DNA of 64,000 nt from Bacterioplanes sanyensis (GCF_014652515.1 NZ_BMYY01000004.1:1-64000); one strand, 5' to 3'. Shown: positions 51,632 through 61,491, counted from the stretch's first letter. The notes: generated by a model from the sequence alone, not told the origin. A program made the numbers and translations.

Positions 51632-52678
51632 ATGAAGTTTACCCGCCGCCGTTTTTTGTCGACTTGCCTGACCGCCGCCAGTACCGCGGTGTTGTCGCGC
51701 CCCACGATCGCTGCCGACCCTTATGTGCTGCGATTCGCCTCGCCTTACCTCAGCAGCGAGGCAGACACCAGCCCACATATGCACGCCGATATAAAAACCC
51801 AGGTAGAGCGTCTTTCCAATGGCCGTATTCGCGTGGAAATATTAGATGGCGGGCAAGCCGGAGCTGGCCCAGAGCTAATGGCCAAGGTCTCGCGCGGCTA
51901 CATACAAGGCGCGCTGGTATCCGCCTCTAACCTGAGCCCCATTGCCCCAGCGCTGGATATCCTCAACATTCCTTTTTGGTGTGCAGAAAATCAAGCCTAT
52001 GAAAACCTAGTGAACTCTGAGGTATGGCAACGGCTGATCATCGACAAGGTGCATGCTGCTGGCGCCATTCACGTCTGGTTCCCCTATGTTGTCGGCGGCC
52101 GTACCCTAACCACTGGCAAACACTGGCTTAAGCCTGTCATGACGCCCGAGCAACTCGCCAACATCATGGTGCGCGTGCCCAGCAGTGAACTTTTGCGGCA
52201 TTTTTACACCCTCGCCGGTGGACGAGCTCGCCGCATCGATTGGGGCAAGGTTGCAGCGGCACTGCGTGCGCGTGAAGTGGATGTCATCGACCCTGCCATT
52301 AATTCGCTGTACAGCGGCCCAGATGGCTTGCGCCACCAAATCGGTCATATCTTCCAGCTTAACTCGGTGCATGACGGCTGGATGGCGGTCATCAACCAGC
52401 GCTGGCTGCACTCTTTGCCCAACGATTTACAGCAGGTCATGGCCGAAGCCGGTGCACAAGTTCACGCCTGGCAGCCCGCTGCTGCGCGCCGGGCCCAGCA
52501 AACGGCTAGCCAGCGATTTAATGAAATGGGGGTAGGAATTTATACGCCCGATGCCGAGCTGGCTCTTAACTGGCGTCGGCGCTTTGGTCATGAGCACCCT
52601 TCCTGGCAACGCTATAAACGCAACATTCTCGGCGATGATGTGCTGTTTAATGAGTTGCTGCGCGCGACTGAAGGCTAG
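51632..52678 (+). CDS. TRAP-type periplasmic solute-binding protein (DctP-like), orphan
   Basis: A 348-residue protein with a twin-arginine-like signal (FTRRRFLSTCLTAAS). The DctP fold shows IKTQVERLSNGRIRVEILDGGQ, GPELMAKVSRGYIQGA, and YENLVNSEVWQRLI, and later GWMAVINQRWLHSLPNDLQQVMAEAG. No DctQ/DctM membrane genes lie near, so it may not feed a transporter. It is divergent from the two-component operon, an arrangement seen when a binding protein presents ligand to a sensor kinase. Confidence 0.8.
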   Translation: MKFTRRRFLSTCLTAASTAVLSRPTIAADPYVLRFASPYLSSEADTSPHMHADIKTQVERLSNGRIRVEILDGGQAGAGPELMAKVSRGYIQGALVSASNLSPIAPALDILNIPFWCAENQAYENLVNSEVWQRLIIDKVHAAGAIHVWFPYVVGGRTLTTGKHWLKPVMTPEQLANIMVRVPSSELLRHFYTLAGGRARRIDWGKVAAALRAREVDVIDPAINSLYSGPDGLRHQIGHIFQLNSVHDGWMAVINQRWLHSLPNDLQQVMAEAGAQVHAWQPAAARRAQQTASQRFNEMGVGIYTPDAELALNWRRRFGHEHPSWQRYKRNILGDDVLFNELLRATEG

Positions 52679-52743
52679 TCAGCCACCACTTTACATAGCC
52701 AGCATAAGTCCCGCTGTGGCTGGCAGAACTCAAACAGCTTTTA

Positions 52744-53373
52744 TTAGCTGCGCTGAGTGAGCACCAGTGAGCTGAAATAAATCATGGCGCCGCCGGATGC
52801 CCGCTGCAGCCACACACCCAACGCCGAATTTTTAGCGCGATAACGTATGCGCCCGATGACCAGCGTCATCAAGGTAAACCAAATAAAAATAATGCTGGCA
52901 TGCAGTGCGACCAGTGCAAAGGCAAAACCGTAACTGAAATCGGTCGGGTCGATAAACTGCGGAAATGCCGCCAAATAAAACACCGACACTTTTGGGTTAA
53001 GCAGCTGGGTTAAAAAACCTTCGCTGATGTAATAGCGCACGGATTGCTTGGCTTGATGCACCGGCGGAAGGCCAATACCGGCCTGTTGCTGCTGCATCGA
53101 TTGCCAAATGGCTTTCGCACCGATGTAAAACAAATAAGCTGCGCCGAGTATTTTTACCAGCATAAATAGTTCTGCCGACTGCAATACCAACGCCGAGAGG
53201 CCGAATATCGACAGCGCACCGTGCATAAAGGTCGCGGCAAACAAGCCACTGATGTTTAGCATGGATGCCGCTTTGCCCTGACTAGCGGCCGTTTTGACAA
53301 TCAACACACCGTTAGGCCCGGGCGACATCACCAACAGCGTGGCAATCACAGCGAAGGTAAAGACCTCCTGCAT
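52744..53373 (-). CDS. LysE/RhtB-family amino-acid exporter
   Basis: A 209-residue exporter; ATG 53371-53373 is chosen for its AAGGAG 6 bp upstream. It has six hydrophobic stretches and the family opening FTFAVIATLLVMSPGPNGVLIVKTA (SPGPN). It ends in RASGGAMIYFSSLVLTQRS, the usual GxxL end. LysE members export amino acids or related metabolites. It is 75 bp downstream of the AraC-type gene, probably its target. Confidence 0.85.
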   Translation of the reverse strand: MQEVFTFAVIATLLVMSPGPNGVLIVKTAASQGKAASMLNISGLFAATFMHGALSIFGLSALVLQSAELFMLVKILGAAYLFYIGAKAIWQSMQQQQAGIGLPPVHQAKQSVRYYISEGFLTQLLNPKVSVFYLAAFPQFIDPTDFSYGFAFALVALHASIIFIWFTLMTLVIGRIRYRAKNSALGVWLQRASGGAMIYFSSLVLTQRS

Positions 53374-53448
53374 GCTGTTCTCCTTGAACCAAAACCGTAT
53401 TTTAAGGCCAGCCCTCACCAATGCAATCTGCGCGGTCATGTGTAGCGG

Positions 53449-54444
53449 TTAGCCACTAAACAGCTTGGCCCTAACTTTTTGCCGATAAGCCCCCGGGCTT
53501 TGCTGCAGCCAGCGGCGAAATACACGGCCAAAGTGACTGCTGTCGTTAAAGCCTGTGGTAGCAGCAATGTCGGCTATCGATAAATTGCTGTGTTGCAGCA
53601 ACTCACAGGCGGCATGACAGCGCAAACGCTGCAAATATTGCCCAGGGCTTAGCCCACACACCTGCTGAAAACGTCGCTCCAGTTGGCGCTCGCTGAGCTC
53701 CACTTGCTGCGCCAAGCGAGATAACTGCAGCGGCTGCGTCATATTTTGCTGCAGCCAACTTTGTGCCCGTGCGATGGCTTCATCAGGGTGCTGATGATCA
53801 AGGTCGCCGTGGTAGACACCTTTATCCAGCGGATTGCGCACCTCTGGCGAAAACTGCTGCTCAATACTGAGCGCCAGCTCAGGACCGAACAGCAGCCCGA
53901 GTAAGTGCACCATCATATCTGCACCCGAGTTCACACTGCCGGCACAATAAATACGTCCGGCCTGAGTCAGCAAATGATCGCGCTGCAAGCGCACCTTGGG
54001 ATATTGCTCGGCGAAGGCATCGAGATAGTGCCAATGCGTGGTGGCTACTTGGCCGTCCAGCAGGCCCGTCTCTGCGACCAAGCAAACACCGGTGCCAACG
54101 GCCACGATGCTGGCTCCTTGCAAATACTGGCGTCGCAACCAGGCAATGGTCTCCGCTTCCTGTTGCAATACCGGCCGAGGATTGCGCCACAGTGCGGGCA
54201 CCACAATAAGATCCGTGCGCTCCAGCTCGCGGCAAATTTTATGGGGATGCAAGGTAAAACCACCCAGCATGTTCATCGGTTGGCGCTCACGTGCGACCAG
54301 TTCAATGCTGAAATCGCTGCCCGGCTGGCGACGAGCGCGCAGCGCCGCCCGGCTGGCTTCTAGCATTTCCATAGGAATCGCAATACTGGAGCTGAGCATG
54401 CGCGACGTGGCCAGCAGGCTAACATGACGAATGGAGGCGGGCAT
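53449..54444 (-). CDS. GlxA-like AraC-family regulator with DJ-1/PfpI domain
   Basis: A 331-residue protein. Residues about 5-180 form a DJ-1/PfpI-like amidotransferase fold (DLIVVPALW, VAVGTGVCLVAETGLL with the nucleophile-position cysteine near 118, THWHYLDAFAEQYP). The AraC DNA-binding domain is C-terminal: two HTH motifs in LSRLAQQVELSERQLERRFQQ and IADIAATTGFNDSSHFGRVFRRW. GlxA-type regulators respond to nitrogen compounds or aldehydes. It lies upstream of the LysE exporter gene and divergent from fabY. Confidence 0.85.
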   Translation of the reverse strand: MPASIRHVSLLATSRMLSSSIAIPMEMLEASRAALRARRQPGSDFSIELVARERQPMNMLGGFTLHPHKICRELERTDLIVVPALWRNPRPVLQQEAETIAWLRRQYLQGASIVAVGTGVCLVAETGLLDGQVATTHWHYLDAFAEQYPKVRLQRDHLLTQAGRIYCAGSVNSGADMMVHLLGLLFGPELALSIEQQFSPEVRNPLDKGVYHGDLDHQHPDEAIARAQSWLQQNMTQPLQLSRLAQQVELSERQLERRFQQVCGLSPGQYLQRLRCHAACELLQHSNLSIADIAATTGFNDSSHFGRVFRRWLQQSPGAYRQKVRAKLFSG

Positions 54445-54480
54445 GGTTGCTTTTCCTTGAACGACACAAAAGCGTCGATT

Positions 54481-54510
54481 TTGTTCTGTTTTATGTCGCT
54501 TTCATATTAT
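54481..54510 (+). promoter_or_regulatory. Sigma70 promoter of fabY
   Basis: TTGTTC (54481-54486), an 18-bp spacer and TATTAT (54505-54510) lie about 60 bp before the fabY start. Confidence 0.5.
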
Positions 54511-54571
54511 CAATAACAAAAGCACCCTGCCTAGAATGCCCAACATTCAACGTTATGTGATTTTGGGGATT

Positions 54572-56296
54572 TTCATGAACAAGCTGGCTGTGATTACGGG
54601 GTTTGGCGGCATCAACGCCGCTGGCCGTAGCTCAGGACACCAAGCCTTTCGCCGCCTGATTGCCGATGCACTGAATCAGCAGCAACGCTCTGGCCTGTTG
54701 GCTAGCTTGGCACAGTTAACTGGCCAGCTGCAGCCCTGGCAACAAGGTGCGCACAGCGATGAAGCGCTGCTGCAAGCCAGTTTGATTCGCGGCTGGGAAA
54801 ACGTGCCTTTCGACGGCAACCAGATTGAAACACGCGTTGCGTTTAAGGATGAGCATGGCCGCCCATGCTGGCGCCAAGATCACAAGCGCTTGGCCGTGCA
54901 AAGCGCGGGGCAGCTGCCTACTGGCTTTGACCCAGCAACGCTTTACCCATCGCGCCACCATCCGCGCGGTTTGCAAATGGCGGTCTATGGCGCCTCCGAT
55001 GCGCTGGGCTGCCTCGGCATGGACTGGGAAAAAATCCGCCAGCATCTGCAACCCGATCAAATTGCCGTCTATGCCGGCTCAGCCATGGGCCAGCTGGATG
55101 CCAATGGCCACGGCGGCATGCTGCAAAGCGCCCTGCACGGCAAACGCACCAGCTCCAAGCAATGTGCATTGGGCTTAAGCGAAATGCCAGCCGACTTTAT
55201 CAATGCCTATGTGCTGGGCAGCGTTGGCAGCACGGGCAGCATGGTCGGCGCTTGCGCGACGTTTTTATACAACCTCAAAGTGGCCTTGGACGACATTCAA
55301 TCCGGCCGACGGCGGTTGGTCATTGTCGGTAACAGTGAAGCGCCGATCACCCCGGAAATCATCGAAGGCTACAACGCCATGACCGCGCTGGCCACTGAGG
55401 CCAACCTGCGCAAACTCGATGGCCTGAGCGATGACGAAACACCCGATTGGCGCCGCGCCAGTCGTCCATTTGGCGATAACTGTGGCTTTACGCTGGGCGA
55501 GTCGGCACAGTTTTTTGTACTCACCGACGATGAACTGGCCATTGAGCTGGGGCTTACGGTTCATGCTGCCGTGGGTGAAGTTTTTGTGCATGCCGACGGC
55601 CATAAAAAATCCATTTCAGGGCCAGGCGTTGGCAACTACATCACCATGGGCAAAGCCATGGCGGCAGCGCGCCGTTGGCTAGGGGAAGACGCCCTGAAAA
55701 ACGGCAGCTTTGTGCAGGCCCACGGCAGCTCAACCCCGCAAAACCGAGTGACCGAAGCGCACATTTATGCCGAGCTAGCGCGCGCATTTGGCATCGAAAA
55801 CTGGCCCATCACAGCCGTCAAAGCCTATGTCGGCCACTCCATTGGCGCTGCCTCCGCTGACCAGTTGCTGTTTACTTTGGGCAGCTGGCACGACGGCTGG
55901 TTGCCTGGCATCACCACCACCGATCGCATTGCTGACGATGTCGAGCAACGCCGCCTGCAGTTCTTACTGCAACACCAAAATATTGACCCCCAACAGATGC
56001 CACTGGCGTTTATCAATGCCAAAGGCTTTGGTGGCAACAACGCCTCGGCCTTTATGGTATCGCCTCAGCAAACCCACGCTTGGCTGCGAGAAAAAGTCGG
56101 CCGCCAACGCTGGCACGCTTATTTGGAGGCCAACGAAAGCGTGCGCGAAGCAGCAAAAGTCTACGACCAACAAGTATCGGCCGATCAAGTAAAACCGCGC
56201 TATGAATTTGGTCAGGGCGTTATTGAGCCGGAGCAACTGGATATCAGCGATGAGCGCATTGTGGTACCAGGCTGGCAGCAGCCAATTATGCTCTAA
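54572..56296 (+). CDS. fabY: Beta-ketoacyl synthase FabY
   Basis: A 574-residue ketoacyl synthase. The start ATG 54572 is chosen after GGGGA; an earlier in-frame ATG at 54536 has no site. The N-terminus VITGFGGINAAGRSS, then AVQSAGQLPTGFDP, FINAYVLGSVGSTGS match the FabY group of Pseudomonas, which starts fatty-acid synthesis by condensing acetyl-CoA with malonyl-ACP. Active-site residues are Cys228 (GACATF), His384 (QAHGSSTP) and His422 (VGHSIGAA). A terminator hairpin follows. Confidence 0.9.
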   Translation, partial: FMNKLAVITGFGGINAAGRSSGHQAFRRLIADALNQQQRSGLLASLAQLTGQLQPWQQGAHSDEALLQASLIRGWENVPFDGNQIETRVAFKDEHGRPCWRQDHKRLAVQSAGQLPTGFDPATLYPSRHHPRGLQMAVYGASDALGCLGMDWEKIRQHLQPDQIAVYAGSAMGQLDANGHGGMLQSALHGKRTSSKQCALGLSEMPADFINAYVLGSVGSTGSMVGACATFLYNLKVALDDIQSGRRRLVIVGNSEAPITPEIIEGYNAMTALATEANLRKLDGLSDDETPDWRRASRPFGDNCGFTLGESAQFFVLTDDELAIELGLTVHAAVGEVFVHADGHKKSISGPGVGNYITMGKAMAAARRWLGEDALKNGSFVQAHGSSTPQNRVTEAHIYAELARAFGIENWPITAVKAYVGHSIGAASADQLLFTLGSWHDGWLPGITTTDRIADDVEQRRLQFLLQHQNIDPQQMPLAFINAKGFGGNNASAFMVSPQQTHAWLREKVGRQRWHAYLEANESVREAAKVYDQQVSADQVKPRYEFGQGVIEPEQLDISDERIVVPGWQQPIML

Positions 56297-56399
56297 GAGA
56301 TGCATTCCAGTGAATGCGGTTGGTAGAGCCTCATTAGCAGTATTAACAGCAGCTGGCGCACAGCCATGCAGTGCTATTCAGAACGTGCTAATACAAAAA

Positions 56400-56424
56400 A
56401 GCCCCACTGTGATGGGGCTTTTTT
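56400..56424. terminator. Bidirectional terminator after fabY
   Basis: AGCCCCA-ctgtga-TGGGGCT (56400-56419) is followed by a T-run on plus and preceded by an A-run (56395-56400), serving both fabY and the convergent DUF4124 gene. Confidence 0.85.
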
Positions 56425-56440
56425 AGTTTGATAGCAGTGC

Positions 56441-56884
56441 TTAACCACATTCTTCGTTGTAACGCGCAATGGTTTTTTGCAAGTACTGCTGCGCTTTTTC
56501 TTCATCAAAGTATTCGCGCTCACCCTGATCATTTAATTTATAAACATGGGTTGAGCGCTCAGCTTCTAGCTTCTCGGCCAGCAACTGTTTGCACAGGGCT
56601 TCTTGTTTTTCTTTTTTGGCCCTTTCCATTTCACGCTTTTCACGTTTGGTATTGCGCTCTTGTTGCCAGCTTTGCAGCATTTCCTGCTGGCGCTGGCGGC
56701 GCTCAAAGCTCACACCATTGCCTGTCGATTGCGGCACTTGAATATTCACTTTTTCTGCTTGCTGCGTTGCTCTTGGTGGCTGATCACCAAAATGCACCCG
56801 CCCTTCTTCGTCAGTCCAGCGGTACACATCCGCTGCCGCCACATTAGCCAACACTAGGCCAGCCAATAAATATGTCCGTACCAC
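56441..56884 (-). CDS. Exported DUF4124 protein with coiled coil
   Basis: A 147-residue protein. Signal peptide (MVRTYLLAGLVLANVAAA) followed by the DUF4124 motif DVYRWTDEEGRVHFGDQPP. A highly charged coiled coil spans about 65-110 (QQEMLQSWQQERNTKREKREM). It ends NEECG. It is a second DUF4124 protein in this window besides the metallopeptidase at 9499-10461. Function unknown. Confidence 0.8.
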   Translation of the reverse strand: MVRTYLLAGLVLANVAAADVYRWTDEEGRVHFGDQPPRATQQAEKVNIQVPQSTGNGVSFERRQRQQEMLQSWQQERNTKREKREMERAKKEKQEALCKQLLAEKLEAERSTHVYKLNDQGEREYFDEEKAQQYLQKTIARYNEECG

Positions 56885-56944
56885 AGTCCATTCTCCTCAC
56901 TACCAGCCTGCATCATAAGGACAGGCCGACAGACGAACAAGCGT

Positions 56945-57733
56945 CTACTCTGGAATGCCGTAACGAATTTTCAGCACCGACAAGCGGCCGCTGTCGCGCA
57001 GTTGCTGATAGCCGCGCTCAAATGCGGCCAGAATTGTTTCAGCGTCGGGGGTATCGTTGCGCAGCGCTAAAAATTCCTGATTGGTGGCATAGGGCGGCAA
57101 CTTGCGTATTTTGTCCATCAACTTGGGGCGCTGGCGCAGGTGATGGTCCCAAGTGACTTCGTAGCCGACAAAGCCTGCTACCCGGCCCAGCATCAGCAGC
57201 TCAAAACCCTGAATCATAGAGTCCACCTGCATTGGCTCGACCTCTGGCCATTGCTGCCAATCAACGCCGTAGTTAAAGCCACGCATCAAAGCCAGTCGCT
57301 GGCCATTAAAGCTGCTCCAGTCCTGCCAACTCACTGGGTTATCACGCTTTACGTACACCAAATAACGAACCTCGTTGACTGGCGAGGTGGAGTAAATAAA
57401 GCGCTTTAATCGCTCCGCCGTGCGACTGATGGGGAACAGCGCCACACCAGCTTCAGTACTCGCCTGGCGAAAGGCCCGCGCCCACGGCTGCACCGTCAGC
57501 TCTAGTGTATAGTCTTGTGAGTGCAGACTTTCACGCACCACATCCCAACTAAACCCCCGCAGTACCTGTGAATAGTCACCGGGCTGCAAGGTTTCGGTAA
57601 TACCGTAACCAATGCCCTCATACAAAAAACAGAAAGGCGCATAATCAGGCAAGGTGGTCACCGACAATACCGAGCCATCACGCGACTGCGCCAACTGAGA
57701 GCAGAGCAATAACAGTAAGATCCAATAGCGCAT
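56945..57733 (-). CDS. Periplasmic solute-binding protein, family 3 type
   Basis: A 262-residue protein with start ATG 57731-57733 and a signal peptide (MRYWILLLLLCSQLAQS). The SBP_bac_3-like fold shows in YSQVLRGFSWDVVRESLHSQDY, FPISRTAERLKRFIYS, FNGQRLALMRGFNYG and AAFERGYQQLRDSGRLSVLKIRYG. No transporter genes are adjacent. It may be a secreted binding protein or a sensor component. Confidence 0.75.
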   Translation of the reverse strand: MRYWILLLLLCSQLAQSRDGSVLSVTTLPDYAPFCFLYEGIGYGITETLQPGDYSQVLRGFSWDVVRESLHSQDYTLELTVQPWARAFRQASTEAGVALFPISRTAERLKRFIYSTSPVNEVRYLVYVKRDNPVSWQDWSSFNGQRLALMRGFNYGVDWQQWPEVEPMQVDSMIQGFELLMLGRVAGFVGYEVTWDHHLRQRPKLMDKIRKLPPYATNQEFLALRNDTPDAETILAAFERGYQQLRDSGRLSVLKIRYGIPE

Positions 57734-57855
57734 AACCCACCCCGGCAACTGTGATTCAGATTCAGTATAGGTGGGAGTGTGCAAGGTAAGCCGCGGCGGA
57801 CAGAAGAGTCCGCCGCCGTGCCATTCGCGTCATTCGCGCCTTTGAAAGTACCGAG

Positions 57856-59598
57856 CTAAGCAGAAAAAGGATCGGCGCGCTGCTGCAGCTCGTACATATG
57901 CTTATACAAGCCTTCTTGCGCCATCAGTTGCCGATGCGTGCCTTGCTGCTGTATATGCCCCTGATGCAATACCACCAAGTTATCGGCTTCCATGACGGTG
58001 CTTAGGCGGTGAGCGATGGCAATCAAGGTGACTTTGCCGCGCAGCTCCATCAGCGTTTGCTGAATCAATGCCTCGGTATGGCTGTCAATGTTGGCCGTCG
58101 CTTCATCCAAAATCAAAATATCAGGCTGACGTGCAAGGGTTCGCGCCAAACTCAACAGCTGACGCTGACCGGTGCTGAGATTACCGCCGCGCTCGGCCAA
58201 GGGCGTTTGATACCCCTCGGGCATGGCCATAATGGCCTCGTGCAAATGCGCGCGGCGCGCTGCCTGCTCAACGTCTGCGTCGGTTAAATCCAACTCCAAG
58301 CGAATGTTATCGGCAACAGTACCGGAGAAAATAAACGGATCCTGCTGCACAAAGCCGATTAACTCAGCGCGTTGCTGCTTACCCAAGGTCATTAAATCCG
58401 TATCGCCAATGCGAATATGACCATGCTGCAGCGGATAAAATCCCATCAATAACGACATCAGGGTACTTTTGCCCGAGCCAGTGTGCCCCACCAGCCCAAT
58501 GAACTCGCCCGGTTGAACCTGCAGCTGAATATCCCGCAGCACATCCTGCTTGCCATCGTAACTGAAGCGCTCAATGGCAAAGTCAATGCGGCGGCTGGTC
58601 AATGGCTGACGCTCTTCTGCCAACTCAGCATAGGGCTCACGCAACAGCTCGAACACACGCGACGCCGACACCAAAGCTTGTTGCGCCATATTTAAGCGCG
58701 AGGTCATATCGACCAAGGGCTCAGTCACCTGCCCCATGTAATTAACAAAGGCATAAATCACACCGACTTCGACCGCCCCCTGAGCCGATAACTCAATGAT
58801 ACCAAAGCCAAACAACAAGGCTGCCAACAACAAGGTGTAAATAAAGTCGATTAAAGCGCGCAGTAAAAAGCCATCGATGGTAACGTTTTTTACCTTGGCG
58901 TCGTAATGATCCGTGCTGGTGGTTTGAAATGCACGCGCAAATGCCTGCTGCTGGTTGGTCAGCTGAATCACACTCATGCCTTGAATGCCTTCATTCAGAC
59001 GGGCGTTAATATCACTCAGCAAAGAGCGCACACGCATAAAAATCGGCGTCGATAAGCGCTGATAAATCACCATAATGACAATCACCGTCGGTACTAATAT
59101 GGCCCCGATCCACACCAGGCGAACGTCCAACACCGCCATAGCAATCAAAATACCGATAATGCGCACGGTGTTTTGCACAAAGGTGGAAATCACGTTCACA
59201 TAAAGATCTTTGATGGCCTCAGTATCGTTGGTAATGCGGCTAATTAAGCTGCCTGTAGAGGTGCGATCGAAATACGCCATCGGCAATTTCATCACATGGG
59301 CAAACACTTGCTCGCGAATGGTTTGCACCACATTCAAGGCAATGCGATTAAAGCGCAGCGCTTGCCAATAAAACGTCGCAGCACCGATTAACTGAGCGAC
59401 AATGTATACCACTGCCAAAGTAGCAATGGGCCCCACCGTCCAAATACCTGGGGTCACGTACTCGTCGATAAAAACCTTGATCAAATAAGGCCCAGCGACA
59501 CTGGCGGCGGTCGCTAGTAATAGCAAGGCAAACGCCTCTAGCAATAGTGGTTTATAGGCCATGGCATAGCGCAGCAAGGCATAGAATGTTTGCTTCAT
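57856..59598 (-). CDS. mdlB: ABC exporter half, MdlB-like (catalytic NBD)
   Basis: A 580-residue half-transporter with an N-terminal six-helix membrane domain and C-terminal ATPase. The Walker A is GHTGSGKST near 370, the signature is GNLSTGQRQ (non-canonical LSTGQ) near 472, and the Walker B is ILDEATANID with the catalytic glutamate near 496. The partner gene (MdlA-like) overlaps by 4 bp. Substrate unknown; MdlAB homologs are multidrug-like. Confidence 0.85.
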   Translation of the reverse strand: MKQTFYALLRYAMAYKPLLLEAFALLLLATAASVAGPYLIKVFIDEYVTPGIWTVGPIATLAVVYIVAQLIGAATFYWQALRFNRIALNVVQTIREQVFAHVMKLPMAYFDRTSTGSLISRITNDTEAIKDLYVNVISTFVQNTVRIIGILIAMAVLDVRLVWIGAILVPTVIVIMVIYQRLSTPIFMRVRSLLSDINARLNEGIQGMSVIQLTNQQQAFARAFQTTSTDHYDAKVKNVTIDGFLLRALIDFIYTLLLAALLFGFGIIELSAQGAVEVGVIYAFVNYMGQVTEPLVDMTSRLNMAQQALVSASRVFELLREPYAELAEERQPLTSRRIDFAIERFSYDGKQDVLRDIQLQVQPGEFIGLVGHTGSGKSTLMSLLMGFYPLQHGHIRIGDTDLMTLGKQQRAELIGFVQQDPFIFSGTVADNIRLELDLTDADVEQAARRAHLHEAIMAMPEGYQTPLAERGGNLSTGQRQLLSLARTLARQPDILILDEATANIDSHTEALIQQTLMELRGKVTLIAIAHRLSTVMEADNLVVLHQGHIQQQGTHRQLMAQEGLYKHMYELQQRADPFSA

Positions 59599-61358
59599 CG
59601 GCCTTCCTCCACCGCCTGTTCTAATTGCTGATAGTCGTAGGTCTGGCGATACCAGCCCGCCGTCTTTAATAACTGAGGATGGGTGCCCGACTCCAGCAGT
59701 CGGCCTTTATCCAACACAATGATGTGATCTGCATTTTCCACCGCACTTAAACGGTGGCAAACAATCAAGGTGGTTTTGCCAGCACGCGCTCGAGACAAAT
59801 GCGTCAGAATTTGCTGCTCAGTACGCACATCCACCGCGGATAAGGCATCGTCCAAAATGAGAATGGGAGCATCCAACAGCAGCGCCCTTGCAATGGAGAT
59901 ACGCTGCTTTTGCCCACCAGACAAGGTCACACCGCGCTCGCCGACTTCGGTTTGATAGCCTTTGGCAAAGCGCAGAATATCATCATGTACCTGCGCCACT
60001 TTGGCCACGGCTTCAATTTCGGCCTGCGTCGCATCCGGTTTGGCTAAGGCGATGTTTTCAGCAATGGTGGCAGAAAATAAAAACGCATTTTGCGGCACGG
60101 TGGCGATGTGAGCACGTAAATTGTGCAACGTCAGTGCTTGCACGCTATGACCACCAATACGAATGTCCACCCCTTCAGCTTCCTCACTGCGCAGCAGCAA
60201 GTTCAGCAGTGTGGTTTTACCCGCGCCAACGGGGCCAACAATGCCCAGCAGTTGACCGGCCGGTAATGCCAGATGAATGTTTTCCAGCGCCTGTGTGCCA
60301 TCGGCATAGGCAAAGGCCGGCACGGATATTTCCAAACTGGGCTGTAAACGCTCAGTGACGGTACCCGTATCGGCAATTTCTGGCTGCATATTGAGCAGCT
60401 GTTCAATTCGAGCATAGGCAGCGCTGCCACGCTCAACCATATTCAACAGCCAACCAACAGCAAACATCGGCCAAATCATATAGCCCAAATACAGGGTAAA
60501 CGACAGCAACTGGCCAACGGTCAGCTCACCTTGGTGAATAAACCACGCCCCACCAGCAACGCTAAGCAAAAACGAAAAACCCACGCCCAGCTGAATAACT
60601 GGATCATATTTGCTGTCGGTTTTTGCTACCGCTTGATTAGCACGATTGGCCGCGGTGGCAATCTGATTGAACTGCTGCTCCTCTACTTCTTCACGACCAA
60701 AAGCACGAGTCAGACGCAGGGCGGATATACTCTCTTGCACATCATCGTTTAAATCACTAAAGCGAGCTTGGGCATCGCGAAATGATGCGTGCAGTTCATT
60801 GCCAAAGCGCCACATAAAAAAGCCGACGATGGGCCAAGGAATCAGTGCCAATAAGGTCAACGGCCAAGAAATAAACACCGTCATCACAATCAACACAATG
60901 ATGCCAGTAAAAGCACCATCAAACAGCGCCAGCACGGCTTCACCAGCGGTCATTTCCACCGCTTGAATGTCATTGGTGGAGCGCGCCATTAAATCGCCAG
61001 TTTTTAGACGCTGAAAAAAACCCGGCGCCTGGCGAGTCAAATGCTCAAATACCGACTGCCTAAGCTGATTGGCCAATTTATAACTGGCGCCAAACAAGGC
61101 AATGCGCCATACCACCCGCAGCACATACGCCACCGCGGCAGCGGCGATCATTAACCCCAAGTAGCGCCATAACAGCGCCTCGGTAAGCTGCTCGTTGCTA
61201 ATCAGATCAACAATGACCCCCACCAGCCACGGCGGCACCATGGTCACTAAGCCAACGCCAATCAAGGCTGCCACGGCAATGCCATAGCGACGCCATTCTT
61301 GTCTAAAAAACCAAAAAAGCTTGAGAAAAACTGACACACCAAACTCCGTTTGCGCCAT
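59595..61358 (-). CDS. mdlA: ABC exporter half, MdlA-like (degenerate ATP site)
   Basis: A 587-residue half-transporter. The membrane domain has about six helices (WRRYGIAVAALIGVGLVTMVPPWLVG...). The NBD has Walker A GPVGAGKTT near 376, the canonical signature TLSGGQKQR, and Walker B ILDDALSAVD in which the catalytic glutamate is replaced by aspartate. This is the marker of the non-hydrolysing site in heterodimeric exporters. It is the first gene of the pair, and its stop overlaps mdlB. Confidence 0.85.
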   Translation of the reverse strand: MAQTEFGVSVFLKLFWFFRQEWRRYGIAVAALIGVGLVTMVPPWLVGVIVDLISNEQLTEALLWRYLGLMIAAAAVAYVLRVVWRIALFGASYKLANQLRQSVFEHLTRQAPGFFQRLKTGDLMARSTNDIQAVEMTAGEAVLALFDGAFTGIIVLIVMTVFISWPLTLLALIPWPIVGFFMWRFGNELHASFRDAQARFSDLNDDVQESISALRLTRAFGREEVEEQQFNQIATAANRANQAVAKTDSKYDPVIQLGVGFSFLLSVAGGAWFIHQGELTVGQLLSFTLYLGYMIWPMFAVGWLLNMVERGSAAYARIEQLLNMQPEIADTGTVTERLQPSLEISVPAFAYADGTQALENIHLALPAGQLLGIVGPVGAGKTTLLNLLLRSEEAEGVDIRIGGHSVQALTLHNLRAHIATVPQNAFLFSATIAENIALAKPDATQAEIEAVAKVAQVHDDILRFAKGYQTEVGERGVTLSGGQKQRISIARALLLDAPILILDDALSAVDVRTEQQILTHLSRARAGKTTLIVCHRLSAVENADHIIVLDKGRLLESGTHPQLLKTAGWYRQTYDYQQLEQAVEEGR

Positions 61359-61491
61359 CGTCCGCGCTTAACGCACCCAATGCGATTCAATGGGCAGGTG
61401 CCTAAGCGGAATTAAAAAGGGGCAAAAGCATACTATGTCTGGCGGAGTTCGCGTAGGCGGATTGTGTCAAATTCGACTAAAGGCGGGATCA

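Noticed and set aside
52690-52730. Possible gccagc...gctggc hairpin between the TRAP and LysE genes
   Set aside because: Short stem, large loop and no T-run; too weak for a terminator call.
54918-55169. Open frames antisense to or out of frame with fabY and other long genes (for example 54825-55178, 11620-12120, 20001-20297)
   Set aside because: They are shadows of well-supported coding regions in other frames.
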